Of a stretch of DNA of 64,000 bases, positions 33,030 to 42,448 are shown piece by piece. The number at the start of each line of letters is the position of its first letter. Position 1 is the stretch's first letter. The translations under genes and the position numbers were made by a program. Source of the stretch: Planctomycetota bacterium (GTDB lineage: Bacteria; Planctomycetota; Planctomycetia; Planctomycetales; Planctomycetaceae); the NCBI GenBank assembly GCA_027624335.1, contig JAQBWV010000005.1, positions 1-64,000 on the forward strand, read 5' to 3'. Under the pieces are notes generated by a model. That model saw only the letters and a program-made list of their open reading frames with translations, was not told the DNA's origin and ran no database searches.

Positions 33030-35035
33030 TCTACGAACCGTCAGCGATTGCAGTCGCGATCTTCTTCGTTTTCGTAGGGATCACGCTGGGAATCAGTTTT
33101 TTTCTTGGACGAAAAGCACAGTCGTCACAAGGCTACTTCGCGGCTCACGGCCAGATTCCGTGGTTTGTGAATGGCGTCGCGTTTGCCGGCGATTATTTGT
33201 CGGCAGCATCTTTCCTCGGCATCTGCGGAATGATCGCCTTCTACGGCTACGATGGGTTTCTGTACTCCATCGGGTATCTCGCCGGCTGGATCGTTGCGTT
33301 GTTCGTCATCGCCGAGCCAATGAAACGACTTGGCAAGTTCACGTTTGCCGACGCGCTGGATGCGAAGTTCCAGTCGCCGGGTATCAAACTCGCCGCCGGA
33401 ATCAGCACGCTGGCCGTCAGCATCTTTTACCTGATACCACAGATGGTCGGTGCCGGAGTGCTGGTTCAACCACTGCTCGGATTTCCTCACTGGGTCGGCG
33501 TCGTCATCGTTGGTGTGACGGTCATTCTGATCGTCGTCACAGCGGGTATGGTCTCGACGACCTGGGTGCAGTTCATCAAGGGCACTCTGCTGGTCGTCTT
33601 CAGCGCGATCCTGACGCTGATGCTGTTCGCACAGGGGTTTAAGACCACAACCGGCGGCAACGATGGATACACCTTTCGGCAGCTCGGTCCGTACGAAGGA
33701 GACGCCGATGAATTTGTGAACCAGGAAACGGCGGCCAGGAAACTTGCCGCTGAAATTGGAGAGACGCTCGTCCCTGCCGATGACAACTGGAGTTCGACAA
33801 GTTTTGTACGAACGAGAAATGCGGAATCCGGCCGGAAAACGACCTGGCAGATCCGGTTGCCGGGTCATGGAATGACTCCGGAACAACTGGCAACCGTTGA
33901 CCTCATTTCTGAGGCTTATGCTTACGAAGCGCAAACAGTCGGAGAAGATTCGAAGGGCAACGTGCTCGTCAACGGTGAAATCAAAGGAGCGAAAAAGGGC
34001 GAACCGGAACTGCACCCGGTTGGGCATATCAGCAGATTACCCGGCGGCGTTGAGAAGACCGGGCCTGTCGGTCCACTGTCATTCTTCAGCACGCTCCAGG
34101 ACAGTGAAGTAATTCTGTGGGGCAGCCAGAAGATCAAAGAAGCGGACGGAACGACAACCACCGTCTACTTTCAGAAGCCAACGCCCGGTTCGCAGGTACT
34201 TCGCCCTGGTGAGCATCCCAAGTTCAAAGGTATCCGCGGCAAAGATTTCGTCGGCAAGTTGAACTTCCTCTCCCTGATGCTGGCGCTGTTCTGCGGGACG
34301 GCGTCGCTGCCTCACATTCTCATACGCTATTACACCGTGAAGGACGCCACTGCCGCTCGTAAGAGCACGATTGTCGGCATCGGCAGCATCGGATTCTTCT
34401 ACGTTCTCACGCTTTACATGGGCCTTGGAGCCATGACCAGCGGCTGGATGGACGTGACAGACAGCAACATGGCCGCACCGCTACTGGCTCGCAGTATGGA
34501 CGAGTGGTTGTTTGCAGCCATTTCGGCCATCGCGTTTACGACCGTGCTCGGGACCGTCAGTGGCCTGATTCTCGCCTCGGCCGGCGCTGTGACACATGAC
34601 CTGCTGTCGAGCTATTTCAAGATCGAGATGGACGACCATCAGAAGGTGCGAGTCGCCAAACTGTCGTCTGTTGTGGTCGGAGCCATCGCGATTGGCCTGG
34701 GCATCCAGTTCGAAGGAATGAATGTCAGCTATCTGGTTGGGTGGGCTTTCAGCGTCGCCGCATCCGCCAACCTGCCTTCGCTGATCATGGTTCTCTTCTG
34801 GAAGGGAACCACGAAGGAAGGTGTCATTTCAGCCGTCGTCGTCGGGATGTTCAGCAGCCTCGGCTGGATACTATGCAGTGCTGATTCGATGGAACAGGTC
34901 TTCGGACTGACCGCTGACGATGCTCTCGTCCCGTTTGGGCAACCAGGGATCGTCACGATTCCGCTTGGCTTCATCACGCTGATTGCCGTGTCGTTGTTGA
35001 CTCGGGAATCACAACGGGAAACTACCGCCGCGTAG
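33026..35035 (+). CDS. Sodium:solute symporter, ActP (cation/acetate) type, with a large extra domain
   Basis: GTG 33026 overlaps the DUF485 stop, with GGAGG upstream. The 669-residue protein has about 13 membrane segments and SSS motifs (GDYLSAASFLGICGMIAFYG; GTASLPHILIRYYTV). ActP proteins are about 550 residues; the excess is a hydrophilic insert at about residues 208-415, between membrane segments near FAQGFKTTTGG and KLNFLSLMLALFC. The pair likely imports a small carboxylate such as acetate with sodium. The substrate is inferred from the DUF485 neighbour and the closest motifs. Confidence 0.88.
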   Translation: MIYEPSAIAVAIFFVFVGITLGISFFLGRKAQSSQGYFAAHGQIPWFVNGVAFAGDYLSAASFLGICGMIAFYGYDGFLYSIGYLAGWIVALFVIAEPMKRLGKFTFADALDAKFQSPGIKLAAGISTLAVSIFYLIPQMVGAGVLVQPLLGFPHWVGVVIVGVTVILIVVTAGMVSTTWVQFIKGTLLVVFSAILTLMLFAQGFKTTTGGNDGYTFRQLGPYEGDADEFVNQETAARKLAAEIGETLVPADDNWSSTSFVRTRNAESGRKTTWQIRLPGHGMTPEQLATVDLISEAYAYEAQTVGEDSKGNVLVNGEIKGAKKGEPELHPVGHISRLPGGVEKTGPVGPLSFFSTLQDSEVILWGSQKIKEADGTTTTVYFQKPTPGSQVLRPGEHPKFKGIRGKDFVGKLNFLSLMLALFCGTASLPHILIRYYTVKDATAARKSTIVGIGSIGFFYVLTLYMGLGAMTSGWMDVTDSNMAAPLLARSMDEWLFAAISAIAFTTVLGTVSGLILASAGAVTHDLLSSYFKIEMDDHQKVRVAKLSSVVVGAIAIGLGIQFEGMNVSYLVGWAFSVAASANLPSLIMVLFWKGTTKEGVISAVVVGMFSSLGWILCSADSMEQVFGLTADDALVPFGQPGIVTIPLGFITLIAVSLLTRESQRETTAA

Positions 35036-35090
35036 GATCGCACCGACCACGTTTACCAACGCGGCAAACGTTCCCAGTCATTCCTGGAAT

Positions 35091-35120
35091 GTGTGCCACT
35101 GGCTCTGCCCAGTGGCACAC
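35091..35120. terminator. Hairpin between the convergent symporter and DUF1015 genes
   Basis: GTGTGCCACTGG (35091-35102) and CCAGTGGCACAC (35109-35120) are a perfect 12-bp inverted repeat with a 6-base loop. There is no T-run on either side; position between convergent genes suggests a bidirectional terminator. Confidence 0.55.
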
Positions 35121-35144
35121 GATCCCGCATCGACTTCTTGTGGG

Positions 35145-36437
35145 TTAGCTCAGTGAGTTGAACACGAGTCCGGACAGCAGCTTCGGGTAGAAGAACGTGC
35201 TCTTGGGCGGCATTCGCTCCAGCTCTTCCGAGATCGCCTGCACGTGGTCGATGCCGGCTGGCATCACCAGGATTGCCAACTGGCAGGATTTCTCTGACAT
35301 GCCGGAGTGGACCTCGTCCATCAGATGCACGAACTTGAAATTCGGATCGGCTTCCGGGTGCTTGCCTTTGAGCAGGTGGTCCACGATCAGGCGGTGCAGA
35401 ATACTGACGCCAAGACCTCGCCAGACGTCGCTTTGCTCGGGAGCCAGTTCAATCATGGGGCTGGTGTCGGTTGCCTGCAGCAGCAGCCACTTCCCGTCAG
35501 ACGGCGTTCCGATACCAAAGACTTCCTGACCGCCGTCCATTTCCATGGATTCCCACGCCGCTTCAGCATTGTCGACTTCTTCAATGCGAAAGTGGCAGCC
35601 CAGTGCGGCTTTGATATCGTCGCTGCTCAGCTCAGGAAATCCGGAAACCATCCGGTGCGTCGGCAGAATCGCCAGGCCGGGGTCTTCCATCCCACAGAAC
35701 ATCATCAACGTGCAGTTGGCGGCTGAGGTGTCATTCAGCTGGCCAGCTTCAGCCAGACCGTTCCTGTAATTGCACGACGTTTCGTAGCGATGATGTCCGT
35801 CGGCGATGAAGATCGGCTTGTCGGCGAGGATTGCCTGCACCCTGGCAATCGCTGTCGGATCCGTGACTGGCCACATTCGATGCACGACGCCCAGATGATC
35901 GGTGGCGACCAGCGGAGTCAGCGACAGTGCGGCGTCTTCGAGGATGTTCTGCGTTTCGTTTTCCTTGTCCGGGTACAGGCCGAAGATCGGCGAGAGGTTG
36001 GCTTCGCAGGCGGTCATCAGGGCCAGACGGTCTTTCTTCGGACCGGGCATCGTCTGCTCATGCGGAAAGACGTTGCCCTTGCCGAATTCTTCGAGCTTCA
36101 GGCGACCGAGGAATCCTTTGCGGACGTACTTTGTCCCTTCCCACTCGAATTCCTGATGGTAGACGTAGAGTGCGTTTTCATGCTCGCGAATCAGCACGCC
36201 GTCCTGCTGCCATTGCTTGAAGAACTTTGCGGCACGCGCGTATCGATCTTCGACACCGGCATCTTCGGGTTCATCCCGGTTGAGAATCAGTCGAATGCAG
36301 TTGCAGGGGTGAGCTTTGTAAAGCTCATTCTGAAACGGTCCGTCGATGACGTCATAGGGTGGCGCCACCACGTCCGAGAGATCGCCGACCTGTCCAACGT
36401 CGTAGCGCAATGCCTGAAATGCTTGAACTTCCGCCAT
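35145..36437 (-). CDS. DUF1015 family protein
   Basis: I place the start at ATG 36437 (MAEVQAFQALRYD) with AAAGG upstream; the frame extends to 36581 with no coding character. The 430-residue protein has the family signature near its N-terminus (ALRYD...VAPPYDVID) and the conserved IADGHHRYET motif in the middle. Members occur in many bacteria and are sometimes linked to serine or amino-acid catabolism, but the activity is not established. It is the second gene after trpF on the same strand in the reading direction. Confidence 0.9.
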   Translation of the reverse strand: MAEVQAFQALRYDVGQVGDLSDVVAPPYDVIDGPFQNELYKAHPCNCIRLILNRDEPEDAGVEDRYARAAKFFKQWQQDGVLIREHENALYVYHQEFEWEGTKYVRKGFLGRLKLEEFGKGNVFPHEQTMPGPKKDRLALMTACEANLSPIFGLYPDKENETQNILEDAALSLTPLVATDHLGVVHRMWPVTDPTAIARVQAILADKPIFIADGHHRYETSCNYRNGLAEAGQLNDTSAANCTLMMFCGMEDPGLAILPTHRMVSGFPELSSDDIKAALGCHFRIEEVDNAEAAWESMEMDGGQEVFGIGTPSDGKWLLLQATDTSPMIELAPEQSDVWRGLGVSILHRLIVDHLLKGKHPEADPNFKFVHLMDEVHSGMSEKSCQLAILVMPAGIDHVQAISEELERMPPKSTFFYPKLLSGLVFNSLS

Positions 36438-36597
36438 GATGAGTGAGCCTTTCCGGGTAGTTGTGAAATCACTTCCGTTGTTCTTAATGCACGATTCGCA
36501 GAGGACGCCATGGTTTCGCCAGGAACCAGGAATGATGCTCCCGGAACTCTGCGTTTTTCTTCGGTGAACTCTGCGATTCAAATCTGCATGAGTTTGA

Positions 36598-37260
36598 TTA
36601 TTGCTCTGCCTGCCGGGCGACCTGGATGAATTCTCGAACCAACGTCAGATCTTTGACGCCGCGTTGAGACTCGACTCCGCTGGCGACATCGACTCCGAAC
36701 GGTCTCGTAATACGAATCGCATCAGCCAGATTGCCGGGATGCAGACCGCCAGCGACGATCAGTCGCGGCCAGCGAGCGACATCATACTGATCCGCCAGCA
36801 AATCCCAAGGTGCTGTGATCCCCGTTCCGCCATACTCGCCGTCAACGCGGGAATCGATCAAACACCCTGCCAGGCAAACCCCCAGTTGCCGGCATTCGGA
36901 CAGGTATTCCGCGACGTCCGAAAGGCCTCGATCATCAACCCGAAACGCCCTCAGAATCCTGATGTCGGCGGAACCGGCCTGCAGCTCCGCGAGAAATTCC
37001 GGCGGCTCGTCACCGTGAAGCTGAATCATGGTCAGGCCGCACTGCTGAGCGGTGTCCAGCACGTCGCTCAACTCGTGATTGACGAAAAGCCCGACAGACT
37101 CGATCTCGGAAGGGACGATGGCCGAAATCTCAGCCGCGACCTTGCGATCAACACAACGAGGCGACTTCGCAAAGAAGTTCAGCCCGACGGCGTCCGGCCT
37201 GGACGAGACGATCTGCTCGGCTGTCGCCACGTCTCGGATTCCGCAGATCTTCACCCACAT
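36598..37260 (-). CDS. trpF: Phosphoribosylanthranilate isomerase
   Basis: ATG 37260 opens MWVKICGIRDVATAE; the frame runs upstream to 37320 without support. The 220-residue protein is the TIM-barrel enzyme that converts phosphoribosylanthranilate to the carboxyphenylamino-ribulotide in tryptophan synthesis. Catalytic Cys6 is in KICGI, and the Asp that acts as acid is in LIDSRVDGEYGGTG. The ending GVDVASGVESQRGVKD is typical. No other trp gene is near, so trpF is scattered, as is usual in planctomycetes. Confidence 0.93.
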   Translation of the reverse strand: MWVKICGIRDVATAEQIVSSRPDAVGLNFFAKSPRCVDRKVAAEISAIVPSEIESVGLFVNHELSDVLDTAQQCGLTMIQLHGDEPPEFLAELQAGSADIRILRAFRVDDRGLSDVAEYLSECRQLGVCLAGCLIDSRVDGEYGGTGITAPWDLLADQYDVARWPRLIVAGGLHPGNLADAIRITRPFGVDVASGVESQRGVKDLTLVREFIQVARQAEQ

Positions 37261-37383
37261 GACGTTGCCTGTTGAGCCGTGAACCGCTGACAGATCATGA
37301 GTGGCCTCAGTTGCTCGCAACCGGGGCGGCGCAGACGCAAGAGGAATTCAACGTCAAACGTTGTTGGCTCTTGTCGCTTCGCG

Positions 37384-37405
37384 ACACAGGTTGGAATCAA
37401 CCTGT
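37384..37405. repeat. Short perfect hairpin between trpF and ftr
   Basis: CACAGGTTG and CAACCTGTG (9 bp, loop GAAT) lie between trpF and the end of ftr. No T-run. It might attenuate read-through from ftr into trpF. Confidence 0.4.
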
Positions 37406-37455
37406 GCCACCCTCCTGGTTGACTGATTCGAATGATGCTTACGTCGCGGACCCCG

Positions 37456-38382
37456 CTACGCTTCGATCAGGTCTTTCAAATGAAAATGGTGCTTGCCAAG
37501 TTTTCCGCCGTAGTTGCCGGCCGTAATCAGTGTCACGCCGTTGCAGCCGGCGGCCGCGTGCAGTCCTGCCTTCATCGATTGCTGAATCGCTTCGAATGTC
37601 AGGCCGTCGATGACGATCTCGTAAACGGCTTCGGTACCTTCCGGCAAAGACGATTGCGTTCGTGCACGCAGAGTCGGACAGTAGGCATCGTTCGTGCTGG
37701 CCGGCAGCTTCTTGTAGATCGACCCGACTTTACTTCCGCTGCGGACAATCCCGCCGGGGAAAGGAAGAATCGTGTCAGCGACCTGCCGCATCGCAGTAAC
37801 GGCCGTGTCAGCAGCTTTCAAAGCCGCTGCCCGGTCAACTCCGCAGATCAGCAGGTTGCCGCCGCCGATGCCGGTCAAAGTTCCTGCTTTGTCTTCGCAG
37901 ACGAATTCTCCGTCCATCACCGGGACTCGCCAGAATCGCCGATCGCCGAGCTTCTTTGCAATTTGATTGCCATCGCCGAAGAACCGCAGCGCGGCTCCGA
38001 TCGGAATTCGCCGCGCCTTCTCTCCGCCCGGCAGTCCGTCGTAACAGGCTGTCGTCGGGCAGGTCAGCACGCATTGGCCAACTCGATCGGCGACGGCCTT
38101 CGCGAGATCGTCACGGCTGAATGCAAAAACCAGTACGGCAACGCCGGGGCGTCCATCTGGCGTCTCGTCTGGCGAGAGCAACCGCTCCGTCGCGGCTTCG
38201 ATTTTGCACGCGATCACGCTGGTAGCGAATCCACAGAACTCGTCGGCGGCTGTCTGAGCCCAGCGGTGACTCTCGGCGGTGATGATCAGCCGAGTTCCCG
38301 TAACGGGAAAGGCTTCGGCGAATGTGTCTTCTACGTTGACGCCGTTGATCTGAAAATGCGTTGATTCGGCAGTGGCAGACAT
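37456..38382 (-). CDS. ftr: Formylmethanofuran:tetrahydromethanopterin N-formyltransferase
   Basis: The 308-residue protein (start ATG 38382) moves the formyl group between the methanofuran analogue and tetrahydromethanopterin in the cytoplasm. It matches the family from end to end: INGVNVEDTFAEAFPVTGTR at the start, GCNGVTLITAGNYGGKLGKH near the C-terminus. Methylotrophs and planctomycetes use this enzyme in the H4MPT-linked formaldehyde oxidation route, with Fhc subunits. The other fhc genes are not in this window, so ftr stands alone between trpF and an unrelated membrane protein. Confidence 0.93.
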   Translation of the reverse strand: MSATAESTHFQINGVNVEDTFAEAFPVTGTRLIITAESHRWAQTAADEFCGFATSVIACKIEAATERLLSPDETPDGRPGVAVLVFAFSRDDLAKAVADRVGQCVLTCPTTACYDGLPGGEKARRIPIGAALRFFGDGNQIAKKLGDRRFWRVPVMDGEFVCEDKAGTLTGIGGGNLLICGVDRAAALKAADTAVTAMRQVADTILPFPGGIVRSGSKVGSIYKKLPASTNDAYCPTLRARTQSSLPEGTEAVYEIVIDGLTFEAIQQSMKAGLHAAAGCNGVTLITAGNYGGKLGKHHFHLKDLIEA

Positions 38383-38570
38383 GATGTTCTTCGAGTTGGC
38401 GGAAAATGGGCCGCAGAATGCACAGAGGATTCGCAGAGATTATTCAGGCGCTCCTTTGTCTCAGCGAGAGCCCTGCGCACTCTGCGGTTAAATCCTTCAG
38501 ATGAAATTGTTGAAGGATGAAGCGTACCGAAAACCGACCAATTGCTGAATCGACCGGTATGGCCAGTCGC

Positions 38571-40034
38571 TTACTTATTCTCGACTTGCTTCTCGAAGTA
38601 GCGTTTCACGACCGAGCGGTGTCGCGGGCGGACGGTACCTTTCCAGGTTTCGTCACCCGAAGCGGTCGTGGCAGTACGAGCGGCGCTGCGCGGGGCAGAG
38701 TCAGCGACGTCGGTCTCCGGAGCGGCGATCGTGATACCAACGACTTCGTCTCGCGGTTTGTCGAGCATGCCTGGTGGTAGAACCGATTCCTTGAACTTTG
38801 TGTTCTCCAGCGAAGATTCGTCGCCCCATGTCAGATCGGCATCGCCGCGTCCGCGACTGACGCCGCCACTGCCCGGCATGTTTCCGGCACTGCATTGTCC
38901 GCCGGCGCATCCTCCTTTCGGGCAATTCGGGCAGGTACACGCGACATCCGTCGGTCCCGTGCACGCGCAACCGGCTTCGCAGTCGGCGCAGCCCTGGCAC
39001 TTGCCTCCTTTGCATTTGGAACGTAGCTCGGAAAGCTTCTGCGACTCGCCCTGCAGAAAACCGTCGAGTTCGTCGAGAAGTTCTGACAACTCAGCCGGGT
39101 CTTTCGGTAATTGAAACTGGCCATTGCTGTCTTTCATCAGCCGCTGCAACTGGTCGCTGAGGTCTTTCGGCAGTTTGTCAAACGCTCCCTTGTCGGCCAT
39201 TTTCTGGAGCATCTCAAGGACGTCTTTGCTGAGCATTTCCAGCGACTCGATCGACAGTGAGCTGAAGTCACCATCGGCCGCATTCTTCAATGCCGCCAGT
39301 GCCTGTTGAGCCGTCGCGAGTTCCGCCGCAGTCGTCTCAACCCGCATTCGCATTCGCTCCTGCAGAGCATCCACGGTTTCCCACTTCTCGTGAGTCAGCG
39401 GCGTTTCCCTGGTCTCTTCGACAAGTTTGGCGATCTCGTCTTCCAGTTCCTTTTTCTCTTCTTCGTCGAGAACGTCTGACTTTTCAAGTTCCGTCAGCAG
39501 TTCCTGAAGCTGTGACGTCGCCTGCTCGCCTGCCGTGTTCCTGAGCGCCGGCGCGGCTTCGATCTCGCGCAATGGCACCAGACATGCCGCCAGAACAAAG
39601 GCAAACGGACCAGCCATCTGACGAGCGAATCGGACTGGACGGTACTGCGGAAGACTCGACCTCCAGAGACTTTCCAGTTGTGGCAGTCGTTCTTCCCACA
39701 AGGCGTCGGGAGCTTCGCAAAGTGTCATCAACAGGCCGCCCGCTTCGAGCCGATTATCCAGCAGAGCGACAGACTCGGTCCGCGAGAACAATTCCCGACC
39801 TGAAACCCACCACGCAGCAACGGCAACGGGAACCGCGCCAGCGACCAGCCACAGTACGTTCGGCCAGAACTGTGGAACCGCCAGCTTCGTCAGCAGCACC
39901 GCGCTGCCCAGCACAAACAGGTAAACCGCCAGCCAGTCGGCGGCTGATGTCAGAAACTGCCCGAACCGCAACCGCTTCCAGCACCGGGCGATCCACAGTT
40001 CCGCGTCCGGCGTCGATTGTTTCCCTGCAGCCAT
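38571..40034 (-). CDS. Membrane protein with coiled coil and Cys-rich cluster
   Basis: Start ATG 40034 (MAAGKQSTPDAELWIARCWK). The 487-residue protein has two N-terminal membrane segments (about 30-75) and one near 145, a long acidic coiled coil (LTELEKSDVLDEEEKKELED), then a tight cluster of 13 cysteines in about 45 residues (CKGGKCQGCADCEAGCAC, TCPNCPKGGCAGGQC) and a Ser/Arg-rich tail. The first half resembles DUF4175-like proteins beside BatA-type genes, but such genes are not seen here. The Cys cluster could bind several metal ions or an Fe-S cluster. Function unknown. Confidence 0.75.
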   Translation of the reverse strand: MAAGKQSTPDAELWIARCWKRLRFGQFLTSAADWLAVYLFVLGSAVLLTKLAVPQFWPNVLWLVAGAVPVAVAAWWVSGRELFSRTESVALLDNRLEAGGLLMTLCEAPDALWEERLPQLESLWRSSLPQYRPVRFARQMAGPFAFVLAACLVPLREIEAAPALRNTAGEQATSQLQELLTELEKSDVLDEEEKKELEDEIAKLVEETRETPLTHEKWETVDALQERMRMRVETTAAELATAQQALAALKNAADGDFSSLSIESLEMLSKDVLEMLQKMADKGAFDKLPKDLSDQLQRLMKDSNGQFQLPKDPAELSELLDELDGFLQGESQKLSELRSKCKGGKCQGCADCEAGCACTGPTDVACTCPNCPKGGCAGGQCSAGNMPGSGGVSRGRGDADLTWGDESSLENTKFKESVLPPGMLDKPRDEVVGITIAAPETDVADSAPRSAARTATTASGDETWKGTVRPRHRSVVKRYFEKQVENK

Positions 40035-40128
40035 GATTCCGACTCCTGCGATAATGCCCACTGAGTGAACTGATTTCGACCGCGAAGAATGAGTTTACCG
40101 GACTTTCCTGGCTAAAAGCCACGCGGGA

Positions 40129-41691
40129 TCAGACTCCGTCCGTGTCGGCAGTCGATTGGTCATTCGCTGCCGGGCCTTCGATGGCGGCTCTGTTTAAGGC
40201 TTTAAGATACGCCCGGGCGCTGGCGGCGACTATGTCTGTGCTCACACCTTTGCCGTGGAAGACTTTTCCGTTGACGTTGATCTCGACCATCACTTCGCCC
40301 TGAGCATCTTTGCCGCTGGACACGCTGCGGACCTGATAGTCGGTCAGCACTGCCTCAATACCGACAACACGTTCCAGAGCTCGGAAGATGGCATCGACCG
40401 GGCCGTCTCCCGTCGCCGCATCCTGGAAGACTTCATCAGAACCCTCACGCCGCATTTCGAGCGTCGCTGTCGGAAGCACATCCGATCCCGCAACCGTGTG
40501 GAAGCGATCGAGTGACCATTGTTCCTGAGTCTCGCCAATGTGGCTCTCGATCAGGGCAATGATGTCCGAATCGAAGACATCTTTCTTCTTGTCAGCCAGC
40601 GTGATGAATTCGTCAAACACTTCCTGGATAAGAGAATCTTCGAGCTCATAACCAAGATGCTTCACGCGATCACGAAACGCGTGCCGCCCGCTGTGTTTGC
40701 CGAGGACGAGGTTCGTGCCGATGTACCCGACGTCTTCCGGTCGCATGATTTCGTACGTGCTGCGATTTTGCAGCATCCCGTGCTGATGGATGCCGGCCTC
40801 ATGGGCGAACGCGTTCTGCCCGACGATCGCCTTGTTCCGCTGCACGAGCATTCCGGTGATTCTCGAAACCAGCCGGCTGGTCGAGAACAACTTCTTCGTG
40901 TTGATATTCGTTGCGACCTTGTAGTGATCCGGGCGAGTCTTGATCGCCATGACGATCTCCTCCAGAGCGGCGTTCCCCGCGCGTTCGCCAAGACCGTTGA
41001 TCGTGCATTCGACCTGCCGTGCTCCCGCTTCGATCGCCGAGAGACTGTTCGCCACAGCCAACCCCAGATCATTGTGGCAATGCGTGCTGATGACGGCCCG
41101 CTCGATGTTTGGCACGTTTTCTTTGAGGTGCCGGATGATGTTGAAGTAGTGCGACGGCGTTGAGTAACCGACCGTGTCCGGGATGTTGACAGTCGTCGCT
41201 CCGGCGGCGATGGCCTTCTCGGTGACTTCGCAGAGGAAGTCGAGTTCCGTTCGCGCAGCGTCTTCAGGCGAGAATTCGACGTCGTCGGTAAAGCCTTTGG
41301 CACGTTCGACCATCTCGACCGCGCGCTGCACGATCTCGTCTTTACCCATCTTGAGCTTGTGCTCGCGGTGGATGGCGCTGGTGGCAAGAAACACGTGCAG
41401 GCGTTTTTTCTCGGCGTCTTTGAGCGCTTCGCCAGCCCGATCAATGTCGTCGACCCGGCAACGGGCGAGACCACAGATCGTCGTCTGGCTGCCAAACGTG
41501 CGAGCGATTTGCTGCACTGCTTTGAAGTCGTCGGGCGAGGCAATTGGAAAGCCCGCCTCGATGACGTCGACACCCAGTTCGACCAGCGCCTTCGCGATTT
41601 CCATCTTCTCTTTGGTCGTCATGCTGCAGCCGGGTGACTGCTCACCATCGCGGAGGGTCGTGTCAAAAATCGTGATCACATCGCCGGACAT
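40129..41691 (-). CDS. leuA: 2-isopropylmalate synthase
   Basis: ATG 41691 ([20 protein letters not shown]) is the usual start; the frame runs to 41790 through a repeat. The 520-residue enzyme condenses acetyl-CoA and 2-oxoisovalerate, the first step of leucine synthesis. It has the HMGL-like barrel with [12 protein letters not shown] and [15 protein letters not shown] metal motifs, the [12 protein letters not shown] linker, and a C-terminal LeuA regulatory domain that binds leucine. A leader peptide with five leucines and a hairpin/T-run lie upstream on the same strand, so transcription is probably attenuated as well. Confidence 0.95.
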   Translation of the reverse strand: MSGDVITIFDTTLRDGEQSPGCSMTTKEKMEIAKALVELGVDVIEAGFPIASPDDFKAVQQIARTFGSQTTICGLARCRVDDIDRAGEALKDAEKKRLHVFLATSAIHREHKLKMGKDEIVQRAVEMVERAKGFTDDVEFSPEDAARTELDFLCEVTEKAIAAGATTVNIPDTVGYSTPSHYFNIIRHLKENVPNIERAVISTHCHNDLGLAVANSLSAIEAGARQVECTINGLGERAGNAALEEIVMAIKTRPDHYKVATNINTKKLFSTSRLVSRITGMLVQRNKAIVGQNAFAHEAGIHQHGMLQNRSTYEIMRPEDVGYIGTNLVLGKHSGRHAFRDRVKHLGYELEDSLIQEVFDEFITLADKKKDVFDSDIIALIESHIGETQEQWSLDRFHTVAGSDVLPTATLEMRREGSDEVFQDAATGDGPVDAIFRALERVVGIEAVLTDYQVRSVSSGKDAQGEVMVEINVNGKVFHGKGVSTDIVAASARAYLKALNRAAIEGPAANDQSTADTDGV

Positions 41692-41757
41692 CGGATCGCT
41701 CTCCAGGAGCCTTGAGGATCGGAACGTTTCAGTAAAACAACAGAGTCTCGTAAGTCT

Positions 41758-41887
41758 GACGCAAAGTCGCGAAGACGCTGAGTTTCGCAATGAGAAAAGA
41801 AAGAGATGAGAGCAAACCGAAAATTCCCGGTCGCCGGTATCTCACTCAATTCTTTGCGATGCCTTTGCGTCTTCGCGCCTTTGCGTC
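41758..41887. repeat. Inverted repeat in the leuA 5' region
   Basis: 21-base arms at 41758-41778 and 41867-41887 are complementary at 20 of 21 positions (core GACGCAAAG, CGCGAAGACGC). The motif with alternating 'ctttgcg' and 'cttcgcg' is frequent between planctomycete genes. It lies between the attenuator hairpin and the leuA start. Confidence 0.6.
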
Positions 41888-41952
41888 AGGTTAAATCTTG
41901 AAAAACAGCTCAAACATGTCGTTCGATCGGACAAACTGTCAGGCGACAAAAA

Positions 41953-41979
41953 AACCCTGAGGCGGGAAGCCTCAGGGTT
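41953..41979 (-). terminator. Probable attenuator hairpin upstream of leuA
   Basis: An 11-bp perfect stem AACCCTGAGGC/GCCTCAGGGTT with a 5-base loop is followed on the minus strand by seven Ts. It is 36 bases after the stop of a leucine-rich leader ORF and 262 bases before the leuA start, which is the arrangement of a transcription attenuator. Confidence 0.75.
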
Positions 41980-42015
41980 GTTTTCGTCTGATTCGACCAA
42001 AACGGTCAAGACAAC

Positions 42016-42081
42016 CTAAGCCATTCCCGCAGGGAGGGGATGCAGTAGTAGCAGGCTCAGGTTGAAAACGTTGAAATTCAT
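42016..42081 (-). CDS. Leader peptide of leuA (leucine-rich, 21 residues)
   Basis: An ATG at 42081 opens a 21-residue peptide (MNFNVFN then LSLLLL then HPLPAGMA) ending in TAG at 42018-42016. Six leucines occur in all, five of them within six codons as CTG, CTG, CTA, CTA, CTG. The next gene on this strand is leuA, and an intrinsic hairpin lies between. This matches ribosome-mediated attenuation of leucine operons in other bacteria. The ribosome-binding site is weak (ACAGAAGCAACA). Confidence 0.7.
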   Translation of the reverse strand: MNFNVFNLSLLLLHPLPAGMA

Positions 42082-42082
42082 T

Positions 42083-42116
42083 GTTGCTTCTGTTGGTTGG
42101 TTGCTTCTGTTGGTTG
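42083..42116. repeat. 17-base tandem duplication before the leader peptide
   Basis: GTTGCTTCTGTTGGTTG is present twice without spacer (42083-42099 and 42100-42116), directly upstream of the leader ATG on the minus strand, where it reads as CAACCAACAGAAGCAAC. It forms most of the untranslated leader. Confidence 0.75.
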
Positions 42117-42448
42117 CCGCTGTTGTCGTTTGTCGCATCGCCGATGAAAACCAGCGAGGAACGACTCTACCCCTGACGATCGAGTCCGTCAAGCGGCGAA
42201 ATTAAGCTGAGGTCGTCATTTGCAGCTGACACAAGAGCATCACATCGGGTTCGACATGACTTCCCGGAATTCTATGCAGCACAGCCTTCGGTGTGGGACG
42301 CCCATTTTGTGGATCAGCGGATGGCAGCACACTGCAAGGGCCGTTCCTCTCTGCTTCATTCTCCCTGCGACGATTGATGTTCGCCCAGGCGATGGCGAGC
42401 TCAGCGATCATCACGACCGGTTGGCGGGGGTGTGAGTCTCGCCCCGTT
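42117..42448. other. Gene-free stretch upstream of the leuA leader
   Basis: About 330 bases between the end of the beta-lactamase-like gene and the leader. Open frames here show no family signal. The leuA promoter should be near 42120-42200 on the minus strand; I see no convincing consensus boxes. Confidence 0.4.
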
